DNA of 64,000 bases from Ktedonobacteria bacterium brp13 (GTDB lineage: Bacteria > Chloroflexota > Ktedonobacteria > Ktedonobacterales > Ktedonobacteraceae), in NCBI GenBank assembly GCA_015099395.1, contig AP024096.1, positions 186,001-250,000 of the forward strand, read 5' to 3'. The position numbers and the translations under genes were made by a program. The notes beneath the pieces were generated by a model. It worked only from the letters and a program-made list of their open reading frames with translations, did no database searches and was not told the origin of the DNA. Below, in pieces: positions 1-8,997 of the stretch (position 1 is the first letter of the stretch; each line of letters opens with the position of its first letter).

Positions 1-2244
1 ATCCTCGTGTTCGGCGATGACCTGGCTAAGAGCATCGCGCTCACCTGTGATAATGTTGATAACACCGGGTGGAACATCTGATGTCTCAATAACCTGGTAG
101 AAGTCGGTTGCGCTCAACGGCGATTGCTGTGAAGGGAGTACGATGACGCTGTTGCCCATTGAAATTGCGGGTGCAACCAGCGAGATGAAGCCCAGTAGCG
201 GATAGTCATCTGGGCAGGCAATACCTATCACTCCAATGGCCTCGCGCATTGCCAGCGTTACACCTCTCATCGGGGGACGGTGGATGGTTCCCTCGAATTT
301 ATCGGCCCAGGCTGCATAGCTGAACAGGCGTGACAGTGCAACTTCCACTTCTTGTGTGGCTGCTTGCTGATTGACACCTGTCTGGCGCATAAGTTGTCGC
401 ACAAACTCATCACTACGTACAGAGAGATTTTCTGCCAGATAATACAGGATCTGTGCTCGATTATGAGGCGTGCTATTAGCCCATTTCTCAGCCGCGTGTG
501 CGGCCTCGACCGCGTTACGCACGTCTTTGCGATTGCCATCGCCTACTTCGCCAATGATAACACCAGCAGCGTTATACACACTGCAGCTATAGCCTGCATC
601 TGGACGAACCTGCTTACCTCCGATAAATAGCTTTGGTGTGCGATCGATCCCTGGCGTCAGTAGACTTTCTGCCGCCTGCACAATATTGTAAGTAGTGCCA
701 TCTGACGTTTCTGTTTCATCGGTATCAGTAACTCCGGTTTCTGGTAAAGACGAAGGTTCAATTGAGATTTTTGTCTGCTCCCACGTCGGGCGGACGTATT
801 CATAAAGTCCTTCCTTGCCACCTTCACGACCGTACCCACTTTCGCGGTATCCCCCAAAACCACAGGTAGCATCAAAAAGGTTAGTGCTGTTGATCCAGAT
901 GCTACCGGCTTTGAGCTTTGGTGCGACATCGAGGGCGAGATTGATATTGTCACTCCAGATACTGGCGGCAAGGCCATAGCGCGTATTATTCGCTAGCGCG
1001 ATAGCCTCGGGAAGTGTACGAAAGGTCATTGTAACAAGTACAGGGCCAAAAATCTCAACCTGGGAGATGGTGTTTGCCGACGAGACATCTGTAAAGAGGG
1101 TAGGCGGGAAAAACGATCCCTCAGTTGGACATGCCCACGAAGGTTGCCAGATGGTTGCTCCTTCTTGCACGCCTTGATCTACCAGAAGCTGAATATCTTT
1201 TAACTGCGTTGGTGAAACGATTGCCCCGATATCAACGGCCTTATCAAGGGAATCACCGATACGCAGACGTTCCATACGTGCTTTGAGCTTCGTGATCAGG
1301 CGCTCCGCGATATTCTCCTGTACAAGGAGACGTGATCCAGCGCAGCAGACCTGCCCCTGGTTAAACCAGATCGCATCGACAACACCCTCTACAACACTGT
1401 CAAGATCGGCGTCATCAAAGACGATAAACGGTGATTTGCCGCCCAGTTCGAGCGATAGACGTTTGCCAGAGCCAGCCGTTGAACGCCGAATGCTGCGTCC
1501 AACTTCGGTAGAGCCAGTAAAGGCGATCTTGTCGATGTCAGGGTGTTCCACCAGGGCATTGCCTACGTGTGCTGCCTCTCCTGTCAGGATATTTACGACT
1601 CCTGCCGGTAGACCAATCTCCTGCACGATCTCCGCAAATTTTAAGGCTGTTAGTGACGTATAGCGTGCTGGTTTGAGTACAACAGTATTGCCCATTGCGA
1701 TAGCGGGCGCGATTTTCCAGGACAGCATGAGCAGAGGGAAGTTCCAGGGAATGATCTGTCCGACAACACCCAGGGGTTGATAACTGGAAAGCTCACTCTC
1801 CATCAGTTGTGCCCACCCTGCATGATAATAGAAGTGGCGTGCGACCAGCGGAATATCAATATCGCGTGTCTCGCGAATGGTTTTCCCGTTGTCCAATGCT
1901 TCCAGTACTGCTAGCAGGCGTGAGTGTTTTTGTACCTGGCGTGCCAGCGCATAGAGGTAACGCGCACGTGTATGCCCTGGTGTTTTGCTCCACGTCTGAA
2001 ATGCCGCACGCGCGGCGCTTACAGCCGTGTCCACGTCGTCCGATGAGGCTGATGTGACCCGCGTCAATACTTTTCCTGTGGCCGGATTGTTGCTCTCGAT
2101 ATAATGACCATGCGCTGGCTTGACCCACTGATTGTTGATGAAGAGTCCAAAGGGCTGATGTTTCTCCAACCATTGTAGTGCAAGCGAAGATGCTTCTGGT
2201 GCGGGGCCATACTCCATACTCTCAAAAATCTCCGAAACGTTCAT
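1..2244 (-). CDS. Two-domain aldehyde dehydrogenase, ALDH16-like (3' end outside window)
   Basis: NAD(P)-dependent aldehyde oxidation is expected. Reading from an ATG at 2244 with a GAGGA ribosome site 8 nt upstream, the frame stays open for 748 codons to the window edge. Residues about 20-480 form a full ALDH domain: PWNFPL cofactor-site motif, ELGG with the general-base Glu, and FNQGQVCCAG with the nucleophile Cys at residue 300. After a linker, a second ALDH-like domain starts near residue 520 and is still at its VTG motif where the window ends. Two tandem ALDH domains define the ALDH16 group; animal members lost the first-domain Cys, this one keeps it. It follows deoC by 26 bp on the same strand, so acetaldehyde from deoxyribose 5-phosphate cleavage is the natural substrate (inference). 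Single-domain betaine-aldehyde-type enzymes are the alternative relatives. Confidence 0.88.
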   Translation of the reverse strand, partial: MNVSEIFESMEYGPAPEASSLALQWLEKHQPFGLFINNQWVKPAHGHYIESNNPATGKVLTRVTSASSDDVDTAVSAARAAFQTWSKTPGHTRARYLYALARQVQKHSRLLAVLEALDNGKTIRETRDIDIPLVARHFYYHAGWAQLMESELSSYQPLGVVGQIIPWNFPLLMLSWKIAPAIAMGNTVVLKPARYTSLTALKFAEIVQEIGLPAGVVNILTGEAAHVGNALVEHPDIDKIAFTGSTEVGRSIRRSTAGSGKRLSLELGGKSPFIVFDDADLDSVVEGVVDAIWFNQGQVCCAGSRLLVQENIAERLITKLKARMERLRIGDSLDKAVDIGAIVSPTQLKDIQLLVDQGVQEGATIWQPSWACPTEGSFFPPTLFTDVSSANTISQVEIFGPVLVTMTFRTLPEAIALANNTRYGLAASIWSDNINLALDVAPKLKAGSIWINSTNLFDATCGFGGYRESGYGREGGKEGLYEYVRPTWEQTKISIEPSSLPETGVTDTDETETSDGTTYNIVQAAESLLTPGIDRTPKLFIGGKQVRPDAGYSCSVYNAAGVIIGEVGDGNRKDVRNAVEAAHAAEKWANSTPHNRAQILYYLAENLSVRSDEFVRQLMRQTGVNQQAATQEVEVALSRLFSYAAWADKFEGTIHRPPMRGVTLAMREAIGVIGIACPDDYPLLGFISLVAPAISMGNSVIVLPSQQSPLSATDFYQVIETSDVPPGVINIITGERDALSQVIAEHED

Positions 2245-2270
2245 TCTACATTCCTCACAATCTTTCTTGA

Positions 2271-3290
2271 CTACACCAGCGGATTATGATGTGCTGCTGC
2301 ATAATGGCCGGTCACAAAGTATGAGAGTTGGCGTTCAATATCGGAGAGTAGACCACTGGCTCCGATACGGAACAGGCGATTACTTAACCAGGCATTGCCC
2401 AGTTCTTCCTTCATGAGAATGAGCCAGTCCAGCGACGATTTCGCGGAGCGAACACCGCCTGCGGGTTTAAAACCGACCTGGATACCAGTGCGCTCATAGT
2501 AATCGCGAATTGCACGCACCATAACCAGTCCAACTGGTAGTATGGCATTCACGGCTTCTTTTCCTGTGGACGTTTTGATAAAGTCTGCTCCGGCCATCAT
2601 GCAGACCAGGCTTGCCATGCCGACATTGCGCAGGGTAACAAGCTCATGGGTTGCTAGAATAGTTTTCATATGCGCATTGCCACAGGCCGCGCGAAATGCC
2701 CTCACTTCTTCATAGAGTGCCTGCCAGTTTCCCAGCAAGACATGCGCCCGTGAAATGACAATATCAATCTCTGTTGCCCCGGCCTCTACTGAAGCCTTGA
2801 TCTCCTGAATTTTTTGCTCAAAGGGATTTTGACCAGCAGGAAATCCGGTAGAGACCGCTGCAACCGGAATACTTGTGCCGCGCAATGCGTGTACCGCCGT
2901 AGGAACGAGGTTGTGATAGACACACACTGCTCCCACCTGCACTGGTGTCATGTGTAATGCGTCTAATAATTCTTGCCGCACCGGTTGTTTCGCTTTCGCG
3001 CACAGGCGTTGAACGTTCCCTGGGGTATCGTCGCCTGCCAGTGTTGTGAGATCAATGCAGGTGATGGCACGTAGTAACCAGGCTGCCTGCCATTCTTTTT
3101 TGACAGTACGGCGTGTCGGTAGTGTCACAGCACGACGCTCGACTGCGCTACGATTGATATGGACGCTTTGTAGCCAACCCTCGTCAAAGGGGATACCAGG
3201 ATTGCGCTCATGCATAGTATTGGTATGGACCGTAATCGGATGCTCCAGTTGATCCTGTACTTGCTCTGTATGCTGGTTTGTTATTGTCAT
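2271..3290 (-). CDS. deoC: Deoxyribose-phosphate aldolase, long form
   Basis: Cleaves 2-deoxyribose 5-phosphate to glyceraldehyde 3-phosphate and acetaldehyde in the cytosol. The 339-residue protein has the Schiff-base lysine in DFIKTSTGKE (about residue 240) and the second conserved lysine in GFKPAGG. It is about 80 residues longer than E. coli DeoC and carries the N-terminal block TVKKEWQAAWLL and CIDLTTLAGDDT that I associate with animal DERA rather than the short bacterial form. Start ATG at 3290 has an AGGA-type site a few bases upstream. It is the promoter-proximal gene of a pair with the ALDH16-like gene 26 bp downstream. Confidence 0.95.
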   Translation of the reverse strand: MTITNQHTEQVQDQLEHPITVHTNTMHERNPGIPFDEGWLQSVHINRSAVERRAVTLPTRRTVKKEWQAAWLLRAITCIDLTTLAGDDTPGNVQRLCAKAKQPVRQELLDALHMTPVQVGAVCVYHNLVPTAVHALRGTSIPVAAVSTGFPAGQNPFEQKIQEIKASVEAGATEIDIVISRAHVLLGNWQALYEEVRAFRAACGNAHMKTILATHELVTLRNVGMASLVCMMAGADFIKTSTGKEAVNAILPVGLVMVRAIRDYYERTGIQVGFKPAGGVRSAKSSLDWLILMKEELGNAWLSNRLFRIGASGLLSDIERQLSYFVTGHYAAAHHNPLV

Positions 3291-3362
3291 AGGTCGTCCT
3301 TTTGAAACTACATGAAAAGCTTTGTGCCAGGCACCATGCTAATGGAATCTATTGGAATCTAT

Positions 3363-3788
3363 TTAGCGCCGCACCTCTTCAGGTAAATCATACCACGACA
3401 TACGTCGGCCAATAATGTCACGCATCTTCCAGCCCATTGATTTGGGTGTCTCTCGCATATGTTGTTGTAACACCTGGACGCGTCGTGTTACCAGTCGAGC
3501 CTCTTCCTCTTCTAGCGATTTCTGTGCCTCTTGCACAACGCGTTCCAAATTATCATTGACCGTTGTGTACTAGCCCCAATCCTGACCGCAGAGTTGTGTG
3601 ATAATGTTTATATCCAGTTCTTCACCTGGCTGTGCGATAGAAATTTTAGGCTCAAAGTCCAGGAACATTGCCAGCATATCGCGTATATCTTTAGAGTTCA
3701 ACTGCTTTCTGCGTTGTGAGCAGACCAAGGAGCGTTCATACCCAAATGGTGCTTCGGCCCAGGAAGGGGGTTGCACAACGCGATTCAT
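3363..3788 (-). pseudogene. Hypothetical gene interrupted by an in-frame amber codon
   Basis: Two open stretches share one reading frame on the minus strand, 3788-3573 and 3569-3363, separated only by a TAG at 3570-3572. Read through, they give about 141 residues with a charged, probably coiled C-terminal half (SLEEEEARL, then WKMRDIIGRR). The upstream end runs into the inverted-repeat arm at 3770-3830, and RVVQ is encoded in both halves. I do not recognise the family. It could be two tiny genes, but continuity of frame and the absence of a ribosome site before the second half favour one dead gene. Confidence 0.45.
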
Positions 3789-3830
3789 CGCATGGAGGGA
3801 ACACCTTGCTGTCTACAGTGTGACCCCTGT
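3770..3830 (+). repeat. Left arm of a 61-63 bp imperfect inverted repeat
   Basis: This stretch is the reverse complement of 4473-4535 with only a handful of mismatches and small gaps. Both outer ends carry a gttgc-N-caac palindrome. The arms face each other and enclose about 640 bp holding the broken DinB-like gene. They may be ends of a non-autonomous mobile element; no transposase or target-site duplication is evident. Confidence 0.7.
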
Positions 3831-3851
3831 AGACTCTCCACAAGGCAATGC

Positions 3852-4354
3852 TCACTGCCCTTCAATGGTATTCTTTCCTCGCGGCGGTTTGGGATCCTCG
3901 GGGGGCAAAGGAAAACCTCCCCATGCCCGTATCCCATAGATACTCCCAACATGCAACAAGCCATGTCCTATGCTCTGATTGAGAGCTTCTATTATATTCT
4001 GTTGAGCGTTCCAGGGAAGGGAAATTGCTCTTTCCCATGCATCAGAGGGAAGGTGATTAATGAGTGCATCTATTTGCATCTGCATGCTTTGCAGAAGATC
4101 CAGGAATGCTTCTTTTGTTGCCGGTATTGAGACACGAGGGGGCCATTCTTGGGCACATGCCACACACGCAACGACAAGTAATGGCCTGTAAGCATGGAGC
4201 GCAACCTCTCGGAGAGGACGCTGGTCTATGAGAGGAGCTGCATATGCTAATTAGCTGCATATGCTAATTGTTCATCAGATAAGTCAATGAGCACATTCAC
4301 AAGATTCTGGTAAAGATAGGAGTGCAGAGAGACAAGTTGGGCTTTCATATCCAT
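3852..4354 (-). pseudogene. DinB-like four-helix protein gene, frameshifted by a 17-bp duplication
   Basis: The first part reads from ATG 4354 (MDMKAQLVSL) through LSDEQLAYAA and then hits a stop. The second part, 4250-3852, continues in another frame as PLIDQRPLREVALHAYR to GHGLLHVGSIYG. Removing one copy of the tandem 17-bp repeat at 4236-4269 joins the two exactly in frame and gives about 160 residues. The N-terminal LSDEQL helix and the histidines in GHGLLH resemble DinB/DUF664-type proteins (thiol-dependent or nuclease-like four-helix bundles), but that match is weak. The frame break is directly visible; the family is an inference. Confidence 0.6.
4236..4269 (-). repeat. Perfect 17-bp tandem duplication
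   Basis: Two identical 17-bp copies, 4236-4252 and 4253-4269, lie inside the DinB-like reading frame. Because 17 is not a multiple of three, the duplication itself is the inactivating mutation. Loss of one copy would restore the gene, so the lesion could revert. Confidence 0.95.
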
Positions 4355-4472
4355 AAACAAGGACTTCCTTCTACTTTTTCCTTTCAATGATACCTGATGA
4401 AGAGCTCTTTCAACAAGAGACCGCTGAGGTTTTAAGGATTTCCCTCAACGGTTTTCGCTCTGCTAACTGCTC

Positions 4473-4535
4473 ACAGAGGTCACACTGTAGACAGTAAGGT
4501 GCTTTCCCTCCATGCGATGAATCTCGTTGCGCAAC
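4473..4535 (-). repeat. Right arm of the imperfect inverted repeat
   Basis: Partner of 3770-3830. Around it, 4355-4786 holds no gene I can support: the overlapping ORFs here share only a translated remnant of the repeat (RMEG, CLQCD) and have no plausible start site or codon pattern. Confidence 0.7.
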
Positions 4536-4786
4536 TCGTGGGATATGCAGCGCTTCCCAAGTGCCAGACACCTCGCCTCCTGGGCCGGGATGTGCCCAGG
4601 CAACCGGGAGAGCGCTGGCAAACGCCTCAGTGGCAAAACGTGCAAAGGTGGAACGGCCCTGGTGGAAGCGGCGCATGCAGCGACTCATTGTAATGAAGTC
4701 TGACAGAGTACTAGCTATAGTAGTATTGTCGAAAGAACAAAAATTGCTCGATGAAAGATTTTTTTCTCACGACAACGGTGGAAACG

Positions 4787-7700
4787 TCAACTACGATGGG
4801 TGAGCATCATCTTTTCTTGAGCTTGATCCAGACAGTGTCTTAAGTGCTTCGCTACTACCTGAACTTGAGGCGTCATCAACATTGAAATGTGGTTGCCCGG
4901 AACTCTGTAGATCTGCACGCCTTGTGGTATCAACTCACCCCATCCCAGGCTTTCGTCAGAGTACAACTCTTCGTTATAATCGGGACTCAGCGTCTGCTCA
5001 GCAGCTAAAACTGCCACATACCCGTTTCCCTTATATGCGGCAGGTATATATGCATTAGTCGCTCGGCTATTCGCCTTTTGCACTTGAATCAAGCCCCGAA
5101 CCGGTCGTATATCCGCCTTATCAGGGAGTAAACCACTTATTTGCATGTTATGTCGTATATATTCAAATTGTTCGTCGGTCTCCATATGTCGCAGAGTCTC
5201 GTATGAGACAACAATCTCTTTGCCGGAGAAGTGGGACATGATTGCCATACCTTCGGTCAGGAGCCGGGCTGTCTCTTCCTGCTCATCCTCATCCGATGAT
5301 GGCTGATCGGCCGATTTTCTGAGCACCGGCGCGGGCCTATCCAGAATAGCGAGCAAGGCTACCTCTTCACCTTGTTCGTGTAACTGTAACGCCATTTCAA
5401 AAATCACAAGACCTCCCAGGGAATGACCTCCCAGCATATAAGGGCCCGCTGGCTGCACTGTGCGAATCTCCTGAATATAAGCAGTGGCCATCTCTCCAAT
5501 AGTGGTAAGTGGAGCTAATTGACCATCGATCCCCTGCGCCTGCAGACCATAGAAAGGTTGATCAGGTCCGAGATACCGGGCAAGGTCGGCATAACAAAAA
5601 ACATTACCTGGTGCCGGATGGACACAGAAGAATGGCGGTCTGGAGCCATCAGGTTGAATGGCGACCAGAGGAGAGTAGCAGGTCATTCCTGCCTGCTGTG
5701 ATAGAAGTCGAGCCATCGCCTCGATAGTAGGTTTCTGGAACACGATTGAGAGCGAGAGATGCTGTTCCAGCCGTTCCCGTATTTGTAAAACGAGCTGGAT
5801 GGCCAGAAGTGAATGTCCCCCCAACTCGAAGAAATTATCATGGATCCCCACCTGTTGCAAGCCCAGCACCTCTTGCCAGATCTCGGCCAGGGCCTCTTCC
5901 GTTGGCATGCGGGGAGCGACAAAGGGCGTGTGCAGGACTGGCCTCTCTTGCTCAGGCGCTGGCAACGCGCTTCGGTCCACTTTCCCGTTTGGCGTCACTG
6001 GCCAGCAAGACAGAACCACAAACACTGCGGGAAGCATATACTCGGGCAAGCGGGTGGCCAGATAACTCCTGAGTTCGCTGGTTGAAGGCTGCCTGTCTGC
6101 TGCAACTGGGATCAGATAGGCGACCAACCGCTTCTCCCCGGGCAGATCTTCACGTGCCAGGACCAGGCACTCCCGCACCTCACGATGCTGACCTAAGATC
6201 GACTCAATCTCCCCCAGTTCGATGCGAAAGCCCCGAACCTTCACCTGCTGGTCGTTGCGACCCAGGTAATCGACGCACCCATCAGCCAGGTAACGGGCGA
6301 CATCGCCCGTTGCATAGAGGCGTGTTCCGGCCGCTCCAAAGGGATGTGGGATGAACCGTTCGGCGGTCAGATCGGGGCGCCCCAGGTATCCTGCGGCAAG
6401 CCCGTCGCCTCCAATATACAGCTCTCCTGTAAAACCAACCGGCACGGGCTGCAAACGCGCATCAAGCACATAGAGTTGGGTATTCTCAATGGGGCGGCCA
6501 ATTGAAACATGCTCGGTCCGTTCATCGATAGGACAGAGCGATGAGAAGACGGTTGTCTCGGTGGGACCATACATATTCCATACACTGGCCCCGCGCATAC
6601 GGAGTTTTTGTGCCAGGTCCAAAGATAAGGCTTCTCCCCCACACAAGATCTTGAGCTGGGGGCTCCCAACCCATCCTGCCGCCAGCAACATTTGCCATCT
6701 CGCGGGAGTGGTTTGCAGAAGCGTTGGCTGGTACCGCTCCAGGGCGGAGATCAAGGCAACTGCATCACTCGCTGTGGAGCGACTGGCAAGGTGAATCCGT
6801 GCGCCCACGGTTAAGGGCACAAGCAGCTCTAGCACAGCCATATCAAACGAGAGTGAGGTGACGGCCAGGACCACATCCTGAGAGGTCAGGCCGGGACGTT
6901 GTTGCATACTCAAGGCAAAGTTCCGCATATTGCGGTGGGTAATCATCGTTCCCTTTGGTCTTCCTGTCGAGCCGGAGGTATAAATCACATATGCAACTTG
7001 ATCAGGACACAGGACGGGCCTTGGTCCTTTCAGTATTGGCAGAGCAGGCAAGGGCAGACAAATGCTCTGGAACTGATCGGCAGGCAACTGCGGGAGCAAA
7101 TCAGCCTGGGTCAACACCACGGAAGCCTGGCTATCCTGAAGCATAAAAGCCAGGCGTTCGGCAGGATACATGGGATCGAGCGGAAGGTAGGCTCCTCCAC
7201 ATTTGAGAATGCCCAGCAGCCCAATCACCATGTCTAAGGACCGTTCCAGGCAGAGGCCTATCACTTCGCCCGGTCTAATGTTGTACGTGTTCTGAAGCAC
7301 ACTCGCCAGAACATCGGCTTGCTGGTTCAATTGAGCATAGGTAAGGGACTCCTCCCAGCCAGCCAGCACATCCTGTACGACGAACGCAATGACGTCCGGG
7401 GTACGGGCAACCTGGGCTTCAATCAGAGCAGGAAGGAAGGGCTCAGTTGTATAGTCAATGCTGGTCTCACTTAGGGTGGTCAGAAGGGCATGAGCCTCCT
7501 CCTGGGTGAGGAGTGAGAGGTCAGCGATCCTTTGCTCTGGCTGGGCCACGATCCCTTCCAGCAGCGTCCGGTAATGGCCCAACATACGCTCAATCGTGGC
7601 TTTATTGAAAAGGTCCGTATTGTAAACAATATGTCCATGTAACACCCCTGCTTCCTCTAATATCTCCAGTGTCAGATCAAATTGCGCTGTTCCTTTTTCA

Positions 7701-8938
7701 ATCTCAAAGGGACACACTAACAGATCAGGTAGTTCGAGGGTATCTATCTTGATGTTCTGGAAGACAAAGAGCACCTGGATAAGTGGCGTGTGACTCGGGT
7801 CCCGTTTTATCCGTAGAGCCTCGACCAGTTGCTCAAAAGGCAAGTCCTGGTTCGCATACGCACTCAGCGTTGTTTCACGTACTCGGGCCAGTAACTGACG
7901 GAAACTCAGCTCGTCTGACAAAGTATTACGCAGCACCAGCGTATTGATGAAACAGCCAAGCACGTTTTCCGTCTCAGCACGATTGCGATTCGCTATAGGA
8001 GTCCCAACAAGAATATCTTCCTGATGGGTATAACGGAAGAGGAGCACATTGAAAGCTGCAAGTAGAGCCATAAATACCGTGGCCCCTTCAGTGCGACTCA
8101 GTCCTCTTAATGCCTCACTTAATTCATCTGGGAGAATAAATGGCTGAAATGCTCCCCGATAGCTTTGCACAGAAGGCCGTGGTCTATCCGTTGGCAATGA
8201 GAGGAATGCAGGTACGTCAGCAAGCCGTTCTTTCCAGTAGGTGAGCTGGGATGCTAGACGATCACTCTGGAACCATTCTCGCTGCCAGACTGCATAATCG
8301 GCATACTGAATCGATGATAAGGGGGCGGAGAGAGCGACCGCACGTCCGACAACATACGCCGTATAGAGTTCTGTCAATTCTCGTACCAAGATCTTGATCG
8401 ACCAGCCGTCTGAGATGATATGGTGCATTGTTACCACGAACACATAGTCATCTTGTCCCAAATAGAGTAACTTTATGCGTAACAATGGACCCTGCACCAG
8501 GTCGAAAGGCTGCCGCACTTCCTTGGTAATCACCAATTGCAGAAGTTCTGGCTGGGCGCTCATATCCAGATATTGCAAAGGGATATCCATATCTGCGTCA
8601 ATTACTTGACATGGGTACCCATTTACAATCGTAAAAGTGGTACGAAAGACCTCGTGACGTCTCACTAATTCCTTCCATGTTTGTTGTAAAGCCGTTATTG
8701 AAAGCTTGCCAGCCAGGTGTAGTGCCGTAGGGCAGTTATAAGCTGCACTCTCAGGTTCAGCTTGCTGCAAGAACCACATACGCTGTTGCGAGAATGACAG
8801 AGGAAAGGTATCAGTATCTCGTGGTTGCTGAACAATGGGCAGCCGTGAAATATCCAGATTGTCTTTTTTCATCAATTTTTCAAATAAGGCCCGTTGCTTT
8901 GGTGAGAGTTTCGAAACATTACTTATGGATAAGTGCAT
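4787..8938 (-). CDS. NRPS termination module: C-A-T-TE
   Basis: Final module of the assembly line, 1383 residues. An N-terminal helix (KLSPKQRALFEKLM) looks like a docking or linker element. The condensation domain (about 35-470) has MHHIISDGWS. The adenylation domain (about 490-1010) has YTSGSTGRPKG and MYGPTETT. The carrier domain has GGHSLL (about 1045). The type I thioesterase (about 1095-1375) has GGHSLGG, an Asp in LAILDRP and a His in VPGNHIS. Aligned by eye to GrsA, the pocket reads D-M-L-Q-L-G-M-V-F-K, a glycine-like code with two changes from the A domain of the upstream protein. The TE should hydrolyse or cyclise the product. Start ATG 8938 follows AGGAG. It lies 59 bp after the larger NRPS gene, so the two form one transcription unit. 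Confidence 0.95.
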   Translation of the reverse strand: MHLSISNVSKLSPKQRALFEKLMKKDNLDISRLPIVQQPRDTDTFPLSFSQQRMWFLQQAEPESAAYNCPTALHLAGKLSITALQQTWKELVRRHEVFRTTFTIVNGYPCQVIDADMDIPLQYLDMSAQPELLQLVITKEVRQPFDLVQGPLLRIKLLYLGQDDYVFVVTMHHIISDGWSIKILVRELTELYTAYVVGRAVALSAPLSSIQYADYAVWQREWFQSDRLASQLTYWKERLADVPAFLSLPTDRPRPSVQSYRGAFQPFILPDELSEALRGLSRTEGATVFMALLAAFNVLLFRYTHQEDILVGTPIANRNRAETENVLGCFINTLVLRNTLSDELSFRQLLARVRETTLSAYANQDLPFEQLVEALRIKRDPSHTPLIQVLFVFQNIKIDTLELPDLLVCPFEIEKGTAQFDLTLEILEEAGVLHGHIVYNTDLFNKATIERMLGHYRTLLEGIVAQPEQRIADLSLLTQEEAHALLTTLSETSIDYTTEPFLPALIEAQVARTPDVIAFVVQDVLAGWEESLTYAQLNQQADVLASVLQNTYNIRPGEVIGLCLERSLDMVIGLLGILKCGGAYLPLDPMYPAERLAFMLQDSQASVVLTQADLLPQLPADQFQSICLPLPALPILKGPRPVLCPDQVAYVIYTSGSTGRPKGTMITHRNMRNFALSMQQRPGLTSQDVVLAVTSLSFDMAVLELLVPLTVGARIHLASRSTASDAVALISALERYQPTLLQTTPARWQMLLAAGWVGSPQLKILCGGEALSLDLAQKLRMRGASVWNMYGPTETTVFSSLCPIDERTEHVSIGRPIENTQLYVLDARLQPVPVGFTGELYIGGDGLAAGYLGRPDLTAERFIPHPFGAAGTRLYATGDVARYLADGCVDYLGRNDQQVKVRGFRIELGEIESILGQHREVRECLVLAREDLPGEKRLVAYLIPVAADRQPSTSELRSYLATRLPEYMLPAVFVVLSCWPVTPNGKVDRSALPAPEQERPVLHTPFVAPRMPTEEALAEIWQEVLGLQQVGIHDNFFELGGHSLLAIQLVLQIRERLEQHLSLSIVFQKPTIEAMARLLSQQAGMTCYSPLVAIQPDGSRPPFFCVHPAPGNVFCYADLARYLGPDQPFYGLQAQGIDGQLAPLTTIGEMATAYIQEIRTVQPAGPYMLGGHSLGGLVIFEMALQLHEQGEEVALLAILDRPAPVLRKSADQPSSDEDEQEETARLLTEGMAIMSHFSGKEIVVSYETLRHMETDEQFEYIRHNMQISGLLPDKADIRPVRGLIQVQKANSRATNAYIPAAYKGNGYVAVLAAEQTLSPDYNEELYSDESLGWGELIPQGVQIYRVPGNHISMLMTPQVQVVAKHLRHCLDQAQEKMMLTHRS
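5790..7585 (-). repeat. A-T segment copy 1 (near-identical to 12440-14225)
   Basis: From the GHYRTLLEGI motif at the end of the C domain to the carrier domain, this DNA is almost identical to 12440-14225 in the upstream gene. I find only some 16 amino-acid differences over about 550 residues. Similarity falls away at both edges, exactly at domain boundaries. Confidence 0.9.
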
Positions 8939-8997
8939 GAACTGCTCCTTGCATTTCCGCTATACAACCGATGCTAGTCGGTTCTGGTAGATTTTCA

